Part shown: one piece after another, positions 44,691 through 57,100 of the stretch
Layout of the letters: the number at the start of each line of letters is the position of its first letter
Position numbering within the stretch: the stretch's first letter is position 1
The notes under the pieces: generated by a model
Told to the model about the DNA's origin: nothing
Databases searched by the model: none
What the model saw: only the letters and a program-made list of their open reading frames with translations
Position numbers and translations under genes: made by a program
DNA from: Capsicum annuum
Lineage: Eukaryota; Streptophyta; Magnoliopsida; Solanales; Solanaceae
DNA length: 64,000 nt
Assembly: GCF_002878395.1 (NCBI RefSeq)
Contig: NC_061119.1
Span: 11,646,595-11,710,594, forward strand
Direction: 5' to 3'

Positions 44691-45435
44691 ATACTTCATA
44701 TTTATGATAAATCGTCCATATTCAGTTACACACCTAAAGTTTCTGAAATGGTATGCATTTTTGTGCATATCAAAACACAAAAATGGTATGCATGCTCATC
44801 AGAAAAGGGTCTGAAGAGTATACGAACTACCTTCTTAGCGTTTTTAAGATTATAAAAATCCTTCAGGCTAAACTCGTCCTACAAATCAAATAACTTTTCC
44901 ATATCAGACTTCAGATCCATATTCTACTTTTAACTTATTTCTTCAAATCTCAACCTGTTCAAGATCCACAGAAAATGACTGATACAGTTGTTAAAGCACT
45001 AGAGATCAATCACTAAGCAAAGGACGGGGTGGCCTTGGAAACAGTAAGTTCTCTCCTGCATTAACTTTATTATGCTTATGAGAGGACCACGATTGGCTTT
45101 TCTTACAGTGTGTTGCAGTGGTGAGTCTTTACGACCTTGTTTTTTGTCTCTTTGTTCTTTAAGATATCCATATTTTTTTCTTCTTTCTTCTTCAAACTAT
45201 TCATTATTAGATAAAGGTGGCTTAAGGAAACATGGGAAGAGAGTTGCAAGTTGCCTGGGCAAGAGGCATAGCAGGCTGGATCATAATTTTGGGCTTGTGT
45301 ATATTATCAATTTAAGGTAATAATTTTATAGTGTTTCTTTCTAGGATTGTACTATTCTTTGTCAGTGCATCACTTTCTTTAAAGTTGATTTCTGAAGGTC
45401 TGTGTGTATTTGTAAAGCTTAACCCATATTGCTTT
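44691..45435. other. Intergenic, no gene recognised
   Basis: Ordinary AT-rich DNA. Short open frames at 45072-45320 and 45331-45591 resemble nothing known. Confidence 0.4.
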
Positions 45436-45880
45436 TCCATTTCTAATCGTGCTAGCCATGCTATACGTCAAATCTGGATTAATCAGGCCAGTGGACACTG
45501 GAGGATGGTTAAACAAACAAACAAAAAAACACTTTCTTTGAAGCATTTCACGAAAAGTCAACAGAATTTGAGGCCAGTGGATACAATGTGAATTTATGTC
45601 ATTCTCAAGAAAGCTGTTTCCTATACGGACAGAAGAAACGAAAATAAAGAAATATGAAATACTCCTTGTGAAGTTTTCTGATATATGATTAGGTGCAAGG
45701 ATGTTAGTTATAAAATAGACCAATGTGAATAATTATTTGTTTGGTTTCAGAGGACATTGCTGCTGGAAAAGGAGGACATGCTAAATAGTTAAATCAATAA
45801 TGATGTTATATATGGAATATTTTATGCTGGAAACATGACCATCAGTCATAATACCAGAAAGTAAAACTCCTTTGTTAGTT
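45436..45880 (-). pseudogene. Truncated duplicate of the receptor-kinase 5' end and upstream region
   Basis: ttctaatcgtgctagccatg and the following ~400 bp match 22460-23090 closely: aaatctggattaatcaggcc, ggttaaacaaacaaaca, ctgatatatgattaggtgca, tgtgaataattatttgtttg. Only the ATG and about the first six codons of the kinase gene remain; the adjoining sequence is unrelated. It lacks the SINE and about 50 bp found in the 22.5-kb copy. It is the relic of a former tandem or segmental duplicate. Confidence 0.85.
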
Positions 45881-46057
45881 ATAAAAGGAATAATTTCTGA
45901 GATCTCCCTCCATTTGCCTTATGTAACACTTGGTTACCTTATAAGGTTTGAAACTTCAGGTTTGCCTCTATTAACACTTGGGGATCACTTCCCATCTTCT
46001 ATATGTGGGATGGATACTCCCATGATTTTGGCATAACTTCTTTTTCTGTTTTTGATA

Positions 46058-46360
46058 ATTATGGTGTTTGGATCAGTTTGTGTGAGCCTCGACTAATTCT
46101 ACTGGATACACGCCACCTCCCACCAGCAACCACTATCATCTTCTTTATAACCATTAACCATGGTGTTCGAGTCAGCTAGCATACATCTCGACTAGTTTCA
46201 TGGGATACCTGCCAACTACCATCAATAATAGGTATCAGGTAGTTCTGTCTACCAAAGGCAGAATAAAGGAAAGAAATCACTTAGTGTTTTTGTCACTGAT
46301 TGAATTTGAACCTGAGACATCATGGTGCTCAACTCACTTTATTGATCACTAGGCCACACG
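46058..46360 (-). mobile_element. tRNA-derived SINE with an internal duplication
   Basis: On the minus strand: an A box-like gtggcctagtgatcaataaa, a B box-like ctcaggttcaaattcaatc, then caaaaacactaagtgatttc and the tail. The plus-strand text ggtgtttggatcagtttgtg, then cctcgactaattctactgga, is present again in altered form at 46160-46215 (ggtgttcgagtcagctagca), so the 3' part is partly duplicated. It resembles a common Solanaceae SINE (memory). Confidence 0.65.
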
Positions 46361-46988
46361 TTATAATTTTATCCTAGATTTAGCTAACATACATAATCAA
46401 ACACGAGATAAACTAGTCCCGAAAATAGTTCACTTATTGGTTGAAATATTACTAAGTACCTCCCTTATTTTGATTTTTATAACCATACTAGTTTTAAATA
46501 ATAAAAGTTCTTTATATTCCAAGCTTCTCTGCCTCAAGTTACGGGTAAGGTGTGTGTACATTCTTAACTCTTCAAACTCCACTTGTAAGACTAGACGGGA
46601 TAATGTTATCCTTATCATATATTGCAAGCTTATAATATTTTTAACTTCAAACAAGATTTCACTCTAATTAGAAATTCACTCTACTCCCCTAGAGTGATTA
46701 CAAAATCGAAAATGGACATCGATAATAGAGTTTTCTTCAAGGCAGCAGCACCACAGACAGAAAAAATAGTGAAACACAATCTAATGACAAGCATTTTAGA
46801 AAACTCTTTAATTGAACAACTACCATTCACCATCAACCTCTATATTTTTCTAAAATGAATTTATTAACATAGTACTAGATAAATTTACTACTTTATTGAA
46901 TTTCATATTTAGATAAAGATATGTTTAATATGTTCAAATATTAAAAACAGACAATCTTAATTTACCTAATATCAAATCTTTAAAATAG

Positions 46989-47104
46989 CAACAACAGCAT
47001 ACCCAGTGTATTCTCACATAGTGGGATTTGAGGAGGGTAGAGTCGCAGACCATACCACTACCTTAGGTGAAGTAGAGAGACTATTTTCAATAGACCCCCG
47101 ACTT
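46989..47104 (-). mobile_element. Au-type SINE fragment
   Basis: Plus-strand text caacaacagcatacccagtg, tattctcacatagtgggatt, tgaggagggtagagtcgcag ... tcaatagacccccgactt is the reverse complement of the widespread plant Au SINE 3' part (memory). Confidence 0.75.
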
Positions 47105-49435
47105 AGAATCGATAACAGTATAACAAATACAAAACATAAATGCATATAAACTAGTACAGTATGCAAAATAAATTAATACCGCTAGCCACAAGATAATACT
47201 AAAAACTATCTATCCGAAACCATTGACATCATTCAACACCACAAATAAGAAAAGTCAGACACAAATAAAGAACACTCCCTTACTATTACCGACACACTCT
47301 CACCCCCTAATACTCTACTTTAATCCGCGTTCTCTACACTTTGCAATTATTGGTATCATTTTACCTTCTCTGTTATTCATCAATTTAAAAATAGTTTGAT
47401 CCTATTATTTTTATTAAACTTAAAAAGATCTTCGCAAGCTCAAGTGATTTTGAATTAACAATGACAAATAAGTTTATCAATTAAGTGGGCAGGCTCCTTC
47501 AAGTTTTAAAAATTAGGTACAAGTGACAAATTCTTTTTATTTTTATTTTTTTTTTACATTTTTGCTTCAACAACTATAGAAGTTGTCTCCACAACTATCA
47601 AAGTTGTTCGATAACTGTGCAAAGATGTTACAATTTTTATAGTTGTTGAGACAACTAATGCAGTTATTGAATAATTGTCTCCAATTATTGAGCGACTTTA
47701 CTTTTTTAACTTAATAATATTGTGGAACTCACTTGTCACATTTATTTAATCGAAGACTTGAGAGGTACTCTCAACTCCTTTTTCTCTCAAAAAAAGTATT
47801 CCTTAGTAGAAATCACCCTCAGTAAAAATCACCTAAATATGGATGGTGATTAGGACTGGGTATCTTCTTCTTGTTGTTGATATTAATTCAATGTTTGGTA
47901 TGATATTTGAAAGTAAAATTTCAAAATTAAAGTATTCTACTTCGGATTTGATACAAAGTATTAATACCATTTGATATTTCGTATTTACTAAATATCGAAT
48001 CATTTATCAAATAAAGGTCCACCTCATATATATATATATATATATATATATGAACTTACAAAATAATGTGATATTCATGTATTATATTTACCGGAAAAAG
48101 AAAGAGTCCTTCACAAAGAATAGAACGTGATCAAAATAACACCATATATATTAAGTGTGAAACAACTGTGAGGTAGTTATGCCCCGCCAATAATACAACC
48201 TGTGTTTTCTTTAAATAAAAAAAAAAAAGAAAATTTTGCATAAACTTCTATATATAAAAGTAGAATCAATAAAGGAAATATATCATTTGTTGAAGACACA
48301 TAGCAAGAATCAATATGCAAATAATATTGATACACACTTGGAGAGATGGAATGACAAAAGTGAAGGTCACTTAACAGTAAAATTAATTTAGAGGAGTAGA
48401 AACAGATCATATATAGACACAATTCCAAGTTTAAAGTTCTCATTATCATAACACTTGTTATATATACATAATTTAGTAGTTATAAAATTAATTAAAATAT
48501 TGTCTCATAGACCGCGCCAGTTCAATCACAAGATGTTGACATAAGGCATAGCATCAAACATATGCAAAACGTTTTGCTCCCACATGCCAAATGAAATATT
48601 ATTTTCAAAATAAATTAGGGTTCTCTTAGTCCCTCGCTTCCCTACATTAAAGAATTTTTGAAATAAATTTTTGATTCTTCCTGCTATTGCATAAGAAAAT
48701 TAGGCTGGAGAATAAAAACTAAACTTTTTCTTGTGGTCAATGAAAGCAACAATCTCTGAAGAGAAGGCAATACATTATATTTCAATATAATATCTCCCCG
48801 ATCACCAATACTTCTCCATCATTGAAAGTCTCCTGCAATTTCATCCCACCATCAAAATGATTAAAATTATGAAAGTACACTCACAGATAAAGAGGAAAAG
48901 TACCGAGAGAAAATAATGATGTCTTGATTAGTGAGGACGGACTTGACTCTAGCACTATCTTTGGACTTTGACAACTTAATCTCATGCACTCCTGTTACGG
49001 ATTTATCTTTTTCACTTGTTCGCTCATAACTTGACGATCACCAAAATAAAAAATTCTAAATAATACAATTTAAATACGGATTTATCTTTACTCTTAGGAG
49101 TATCATTCTCACCATGAACACTATATAAATACAATTTTTAAAACTATTAATCAATAATAATAATAATAAATATACATAATCAACCATATCGAACACAATT
49201 TGAAAGGCATAAAATTACAAAAAAAAAAAAATCATTTAAAAACTTAGTAATGACAATTATGGTATCTTAACCAAGTGATCAATTGCAACCATGCATTGAA
49301 GTCAAAATCAAAATCATTATGCAAGACACTATATTGATCAAGATGGCCATCACACATGGATATATAAATATAGAGGTAATGAAGTCGGCATAAAATTTTG
49401 TTCTCGTAGTTGTTATGACTTTAGAATTTTAATTG
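47105..49435. other. AT-rich intergenic DNA, no gene seen
   Basis: Contains an (at)n run at 48027-48052 and, at 47565-47690, short repeated forms of acaacta / agttgt that could pair with each other. Nothing else is recognised. Confidence 0.4.
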
Positions 49436-49990
49436 GGGCAAAATATAATCTTACATCTAAAAGAATTGTGTGTACTTAAAAGAAAAATTAAATAAAAATT
49501 TTAATTTAGGTAAAATATAATAAATTTTACATCTAAAAGAATTGTGTACTTAAAAGAAAAATTAAATTAAAATTTTCTTATCCAAAATAAGAAAATAATT
49601 TGGGTAAAATATAATAAATTTTACATCTAAAAGAATTGTGTACTTAAAAGGAAAATTAAGTTACGTAATTTACCTTCACACAAATTATACTCTTCAAAGG
49701 ACTCTATATCTAATACACCTATATAATTTTTTACTTTCGACTTATTTTTTTTTTTTCACTTTGAGGTTTTTTATTAGGACTCTTTTTTTTCTCTTTTCTA
49801 CACGCCAATTCAGGAAAATCTTTTTTCCCACTTTGAGGTTTTATTAGATTTAGGACTGTTTTTACGTTTAGATTTTAATTTGGGTAAAATATAATAAACT
49901 TTACATCTAAAAGAATTGTGTACTTAAAAAGAAAAATTAAGTTACTTAAATTACCTTCTCACAAATTATACTCTTCAAAGGATTCTATAT
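49436..49990. repeat. Four-copy local repeat (~65-bp core)
   Basis: The core attttaatttgggtaaaata, then taataaattttacatctaaa, then agaattgtgtacttaaaaga occurs four times (about 49430, 49498, 49598, 49873). The last two copies also share ~60 bp downstream (caaattatactcttcaaagg, then a tctatat end). Confidence 0.8.
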
Positions 49991-50007
49991 ATAACTAGTT
50001 TAGGTGT

Positions 50008-50803
50008 ACGCGCTTACTTTAATAAGTTCAAACATTATATTAAATAAGATATTTGTTTAAATAATAAAGATAAATATAATAATTAAATTTAATATCTTTT
50101 GAGTATGTAAAGATGGAAAATGTATTTATTAAACCCAATTTTTACCAAAAATATTTTTAAAAGTCGACCGACATTCATCTACCATATGTAAATTGCAATA
50201 AAATAATATAATGACAGAGACATCAAAATAATATAACTAAATCTAATCTTTACACACAAAATTTTATTAAAGTCTTTCGACGCTCATCTACCCCTGTAAA
50301 CAATAACAAAATAATACCATAATAGAAATATCAAAATAATATAACTAAACTTAACCTTTACATAAAAAAAAATTCTCAAAATCGACCAACATTTATCTAT
50401 CTCCCGTAAACTGCAACAAAATAATACGATAAAAGTGATATCAAAACAATACAACTAAACTTAAATTTTACACACAAAAATTTCTCAAAGCCGATCGAGA
50501 TTCATCTATGAACTGTAAACTACCACAAAATAACAAACTAATAGAGATATTACGATAATACAATTAAACCTAATCTTTATCTAAAAATTTTTTTAAAGCC
50601 GACCCACATTCATCTAGTATCTGTAAATTAAAATAAAACAATAAGATGGTAAAGATATCAAAACAATATAATTAAACTTAATTTTTACACAAGAAATTCA
50701 ATGATTTTGAATGAAAACAAAGAAGTTGCGGGTTAGAAAATCAAGCATCCACCATCTAGACATGCAATTGAATCAAGTTAAATGAACATCAATCATATTC
50801 TCC
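50008..50803. repeat. Dispersed repeat with internal ~110-bp tandem units, copy 2
   Basis: Five units of about 110 bp, with the cgacattcatctacc-type core near 50157, 50266, 50378, 50486 and 50596. They end in ccatctagacatgcaattga, then catcaatcatatt. Homologous to 26793-27476. The left flank, tctatatataactagtttag then gtgtacgcgc, could be the start of a larger non-autonomous element whose other end lies near 51170. Confidence 0.75.
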
Positions 50804-50884
50804 CAATAGACAAATCGGTTTGTTCTCTAGTTTAACGTGTATCTCAATATTTATAGAAGTATTTCCTTAATAAAGTCTTATTTT

Positions 50885-51045
50885 AGGAGTATTTTTTTAA
50901 TTGAACAGTAGAAAGGAAAATATTAATTAATTTTCCTACCATATATTTTAGGAGTCTCGTATATTTTAGAAAGTGTAGTAGAAAGAAAAATATTAATTAA
51001 TTCTCCTACCTTATATTTTAGGAGCCCCATATATTTTAGAAAGTC
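50885..51045. repeat. Two direct copies of a ~65-bp sequence
   Basis: agaaaggaaaatattaatta, then attttcctaccatatatttt, then aggagtctcgtatattttag is repeated once with small changes (agaaagaaaaatattaatta ... aggagccccatatattttag). Confidence 0.75.
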
Positions 51046-52028
51046 TAGTTAATATAATAAAAAATAATTAAATAATAAATTAAAAAAATAGTAAAAAAGA
51101 CTTTTAATAAAGAGTAAAAAGTTTAAATCACTTTTTTTATAGGTCTTCATACATTTAATATATTATATAGATAGATATATAGATATATAGATTATAGATA
51201 TAGATGAGAATATTCCAAAGGTCAAAACCTTCTATTCTACTTTACAAATTACAATAATCAACAAGCTTAAAACCCTCCGCTCTGTTGCAAAGTTGTACCC
51301 TGCAAACATAATATATAACACCTATCCACCATAACATGTATTAATAATAGCCAATAGGTAAGATTTGATGGCTAAAAATTGGTGGGAAGACATTCTGTGA
51401 TATTATCAAAAATCGTATCAAATCGAAGTTAAAAGTTAAACTATAATATTTGATATTTATTTTCAATTATCGATAATCAAATTATCAAATATTAACTTTA
51501 AAAATATCAAATTGAATACCGAACGTACAACATGATGGGTAAAAGTAAAGGTGTACAAGGAAAAAAAATCAAAATGATAACTTATCTGATTTAATTCCAC
51601 ACTTTGTCAAATCAACAAATATTTGATGACACACTCAAAAAAAAAAAGAAAAAAAAAAGGTTACCACATACTTGAGTGTAGATAGTCAACGCAAATACGC
51701 AATTGATTAAATTTTAGGAAAAAAATGCTTTCTTTGAAGTGGAAGTAATTTTCAAAAGTTGAATAAAATTAGTTGCCTTCCTAGAAGTATTTGTAAAAGT
51801 TTGATCAAACATAAATTACTACTTTAGTATTGATATACATATTCTTCAAATTGAACATTAAAATTCAATATGTTATTTTTCAAAATTACTTTTCTGAAAA
51901 CTATTTCTGGCAAAAAACACTTTTTAAAAGAATTCAATTTTAAAAGTTTGGCCTAATAATGTCTAAAGGAAAAAAAAAAAAGTTGTGTAAGTATTCGTAA
52001 ACTGTTAGAATCTTTTTAAAAAAAAAAA

Positions 52029-52118
52029 TGGGGGTAGGGAAATGGGGGAGGGGAATCGAACCCTTACCAATAAGGTAAAAGTTCAAATAACTAAACGACT
52101 AAGCTACTAAGATTCCCC
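52029..52118 (-). mobile_element. tRNA-like SINE head or tRNA pseudogene
   Basis: On the minus strand: ggggaatcttagtagcttag, then tcgtttag, a variable arm, and ggtaagggttcgattcccct. The A box (TAGCTTAGTCG) and B box (GGTTCGATTCC) fit the Pol III consensus well. The acceptor stem does not close as a proper tRNA, and the B-box side runs into a C-rich tail. It is probably a short SINE. Confidence 0.6.
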
Positions 52119-53794
52119 AACTTATAGAATCTCAAAACACAAAGAAAACACATTTTAAATAATTAAATCCACATAGGTTTATTAGGATTTGTAGACCACA
52201 TAAAAATCCATTTAAAAAATACGTTAAAACTGCCACTTTAAATGCAAGCTTAAAATACTTACATTGCGATTAAATAGTTTTATATAATCAATATATTTTA
52301 AATAACTATAGTTTTTATATTACTCAATCAATTATAATACTAACTGGTTATTTACTATATTCTTCAAATTATCAAATTAGGATTTCTATAAACAATTTTG
52401 CCTGTTATTATAAATAACTAGATTCTTATGCTTCGATCATCACTAGTGAATTATGTTGGACCAGCATCGAAATTAAAATAAATTGCAAAAATTGCTAAAT
52501 CAGTGTCTATTAGTTGTCAAACACTGCAAATATTTGTATAGATTATTGCACGATCTACTGTGCTTTTTGTTGTTATTGCTCTCACTTGTCACTACGTCAC
52601 ATCAACAACTTAAATTCGAGATCATCTTAGCCTGATAGTGTTAAAAAAAAAAAATACTCCATATATTAACCATTAATAAAGTTACTCTTGCTATTTCAAT
52701 TTGTTTATCCTACTCCTATTTAGTTCGTTACAAAAGAATGTCTCTTTTCTATTTCAGCAACTCACTAGTCGTTGCTATCTACTTGACATATTTAAGATCA
52801 TGAGATTTAAGCAGGCATTTTAATATGTATATTTTTTTAGAAAAAAATAACATAAACATACACCTTAACTTATCATATTTACACAAATTTCCACCCTTAC
52901 AAAATAATTATAAAAATCTCAATTAATTATGTATCTTCATTGAATGTACCAGAAGCTAATTATATATCTAAACAGATACAAAATAATAAAAAAAAAAAAA
53001 TCAAAAGCTAATTATGTATCTTTACAAAAGAAAAAAAATTGTCTTCGTTGGATGTATTGAGAGCTAATTATGTATCTCGACAGACCCAAAATTGAGATTT
53101 TCAGTAATTATGCAAATCTCAAATATTTCTGTAATTAAGCTCCAAACTGTTGAAATTTATATTATTTTTCAAATCATAAGATTCGAAAATCTTCTTCACG
53201 TTGTTAAATTGGGTGGCAAATCAAAATGAGAGAAATAAATTGAAACTAGTAGAACATTTTAGGTATAGTTGACTACAATATGCTACCAATAAAGTAGCAA
53301 AATGACAAAAGTTGAGATTGTAATCCATCCATCTTTCAATAACTATTAATTCTGTATATAAACAAAGCCCAAAACACAAGTTAATGTCATTATTTTCCTA
53401 ACATCTCATTGACTAATGAACCAAAACGTCAATAAAGTAGTTAAAGCTCATTAAGAACAGTATTCTTTATTATGCAAGAAAAGTGTAACGCCATAGATTA
53501 AATTTTTCTGTTTCTCATCTTGTTTTTATATTCAAACTAAAATCTTATTGTTTTTCTTAACTATTCCATGTGTTAGATAAGCCAAACCTTTGTAATATTC
53601 GATCGGCCAGCCGGCCGGAGAGCTACTGTCTACCAGCAAGGTTCCATCTGCATAAGGTAATGATCAAGAATGTATGTTATAATAAAACAAGTAAAAGAGA
53701 AGGGGGACAAAAAGACAGGAACTTTAAAACTTTTGTTAGTTTGTTCTCTTATGGGGACTAGTTATGATATCCCTTCCATGATTTAGTTGAGCCG

Positions 53795-53905
53795 AGGGTC
53801 TATTGGAGACAGTCTCTCTACCTTCACGAGGTAGAGGTAAGGCTGCGTATATATCGCCCTCCTTAGACCCCGTTTTGTGAGATTACACTGGAGATGTTGT
53901 TTTCT
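53795..53905 (+). mobile_element. Au-type SINE fragment upstream of the kinesin gene
   Basis: gagccgagggtctattggag, then acagtctctctacc, ggtagaggtaaggctgcgta, agaccccgttttgtgagatt and acactggagatgttgtt. This matches the 3' region of the Au SINE (memory). It lies ~280 bp before the kinesin ATG, in its promoter or 5' UTR. Confidence 0.75.
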
Positions 53906-54178
53906 TATGTTGTCCTGTGAATTTGCAGCCTGGGTGTTAGTCACAACATAACAGAGTGAGTCTGGTTAACTCCAAACGCTTGAGTTTCTGGTTGTTTCCT
54001 AGACTGAAGCAGTTTTTCATAACCTTACCAAACAAAAGAAGTCACGATCAAGTACCAAAGGTGCGGTCCTCCCCGTTGCCCTTGTTTCATAAGCTGCTGT
54101 TTCCGTATCTTGATTTCTGATAGCCTTCTTTTCCAACGCCTTCTCTTAAAAGGAAAGGAGATTTTCAGGGCATTCTTG

Positions 54179-57100
54179 ATGGACACTCCAAAATCGAATC
54201 ATCAACGAAGAGGGACTCCACCTCCTGTCTTGATGTCTCAAACACTCTGGTCGTCAACTGAAAAACCATGCAAATCAGGATTTAGATCAAATGATGAAAA
54301 AGGGGTTAATGTGAAAGTTGTACTGCGTTGCAGGTATGAACTTGGTTAAATTTTCCATTGCTTATTCTACACGTTCATACAACAACTATGCCTTAATCCC
54401 AACCAAGTTGGGATAGGCCATTTAAATCGTCACTGTCCATGTCGATGCATAGAAGTGTATTATGCTGGCTGTCAGCCTACCGCAACAAATGCAGTTACTT
54501 TAGGGGTGTGTATTATGTCATCACTGAGACTAATTATCAAAGTGACATTTTTGTATTTCAGGCCTCCAAATGAGGATGAAATGAAGGTGAAAGGACCTAT
54601 GGTGATCTCATGTGACGAGCTGAAACAAGAAGTCACTGCAACCTTGAGCACAGCTGCTAAGCAAATAAACAAAACCTTTCTCTTTGACAAGGTTTTCTTC
54701 TTATACTGTATAAGTTTAAATCATTCTATACCTTTCATTATTACAAAAATTTGTGTAGTAACATATATTTTACCCGTTGATGCCACAATATTTGTTAGGT
54801 TTGTGGTCCATCATCTCAGCAAAAGGACTTTTATGATCAGTCTGTGGCTTCTCTAGTTCAGGAGGCTCTTGAGGGATATACATGTACGATTTTTGCTTAT
54901 GGTCAAACTGGAACAGGAAAAACTTACACAATGGAAGGGGAAGCAATTAAAGATAAGGTCTCCTCTATTATCTCTTCATCATTTTTTTCCCCCTCAAAAT
55001 GTAAGTCGGAGACAGGATTTGAAGTTTATGGGTTCTGAACTTGTCACCGAACTTGTAGCTCATTTTGATTACTGGGTTAGCTATTAAATATTTATACAAA
55101 TATATTGAATTTTCTAATACAAGTGCAGGGTCTAAGCAAAAGTTATTGAGTTCATCTGAACCATACCTTATATTGTAGCCCCCTAGTTTTGTTGGCTTAT
55201 CATTTTGTATATCCGTTTTCAATGTTGATGCTTGTAGAATGGCGAATTTCACAAGAACGCTGGAGTAATTCCTAGAGCTGTCCAGGATATTTTTGACATT
55301 TTGGAGTTGCAAAAGGCTGAGTACACTATGAAAGTTGCATATATAGAGATATACAATGAGGAAATAACAGATCTTCTTTCCCTGGACGAGGAATCAAAAC
55401 TGATTGATGAGAAGCAGAGAAAGCCATTAGCCCTTATGGAAGATGGAAAAGGCGCAGTTTTCATTAGAGGTGTAGAAGAGTTGACGGTATCAACTGCAGA
55501 TGAAATCTACAAACTTTTGGAGAAAGGCTCTGCGAATAAGCATACAGCTGAGACACTTCTCAATAAACAAAGCAATAGGTCTCATTCAATATTTTCCATC
55601 ACCTTACATGTTAAGGAATGTACTCATGAGGGACTGGAACTGATAAAGTGTGGAAAACTGAATCTTGTTGACCTAGCTGGATCCGAGAACATTTTACGTT
55701 CTGGTGCAAAAGAGGTACACTACTGGAACTTCACCTGTCAATAATCTCCTCAGAATAATCCAAAGTTATTATACCATTTCACTTACGAGTTTAACTTCCA
55801 TACACTGATACGTAAAAGAAAATACACTATCGATCACCTGAAATATAAGTACTAGTAAAAAAGGGCAATCCGGTGCATTAAAAGCTCCCGCTATGCGCTG
55901 GGGTCCACGGGAAGGGCCAGACCACAAGGGTCTACTGTCTGCTGCCTTACTTTGCATTTCTGTCAGTGGCTGTTCCACAGCTTGAACTTGTGACCTCCTG
56001 GTCACATGGCAGAACCATTGACCAGTAACTGCCAAATATAAGTTGGAAATCGTTACCTGGAAAACATAGCAGGAAACCTACAATAAACAAGTTAAATTAC
56101 ACTAACACTGTAAAAATTCTTTACCATGCCATGTATTTTAAGTTAAATCCTTCAATTTATTACAGTGCGATTTAAGGTTCATAATGGCATTCTTTAAAAT
56201 CCAGGGAAGAGCAAGAGAGGCTGGTGAGATAAATAAGAGCTTGCTTACCTTGGGCAGGGTCATCAATGCTTTGGTTGATCACTCTGGACATGTTCCATAC
56301 AGGTATAGAACTTGTACACTCATATTATATATACATTGCAACAGATGTTATAATACAGAAGCAACAACTGTAAAATAATTCATGGGATCTCAGGGATAGC
56401 AAGTTGACAAGGTTTCTAAGGGATTCATTAGGAGGAAAAACAAAGACGTGCATAATTGCCACGGTTTCACCATCTATCCAGTGCTTGGAAGAGACTCTCA
56501 GTACTCTTGAATATGCTAATCGTGCCAAGCAAATTAAAAACAGGCCAGAGGTAGTCAATTTTATTCTTTGGAAACTTGTTTTTAAATGATTTTAGATAAC
56601 CATGTATTTCATCCTCGAGTACTATTTCCAGGTCAACCAGAAGGTGACAAAATCTGCCCTAATCAAAGATTTATATGTGGAGATGGACCGCCTAAAGCAA
56701 GGTTATAATGCGACTTGTAGTTTGAAAATTTATTAATTTATGGCTATTATAACAGTAGGCATTGAAGGGATACCGTTTGTTTCCGTGTGACCTATAGATC
56801 ACGGGTATGAACCGTACAATTAACCACTGATGCTTGCATCAGGTAGGATGCCTACAAAACACCCCTTGGGGTGTGGCCCTTCCACGGACGCTGCATGAAT
56901 GCAGGATGCTTCATGCACTTGGCTGCACTTTATAACAATTAACAATAGGCATTCTTCTTTGCACTGTAGAATTACATGCAACAAGGGAGAAGAATGGAAT
57001 CTACATACCACAAGATCGTTACCTGAGTGAAGAGGCAACTCAGAAGGTGCAATTACCATCAATATATCTGGAGTGCTACTCTTGATCTGTAAAATAGTAA

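Noticed and set aside
47560..47700. Possible foldback element with acaacta/agttgt repeats
   Set aside because: The pieces are short and the ends cannot be defined; no target duplication was seen.
54472..54690. 72-codon ORF antisense to kinesin exon 2
   Set aside because: Shadow frame of a conserved motor-domain exon.
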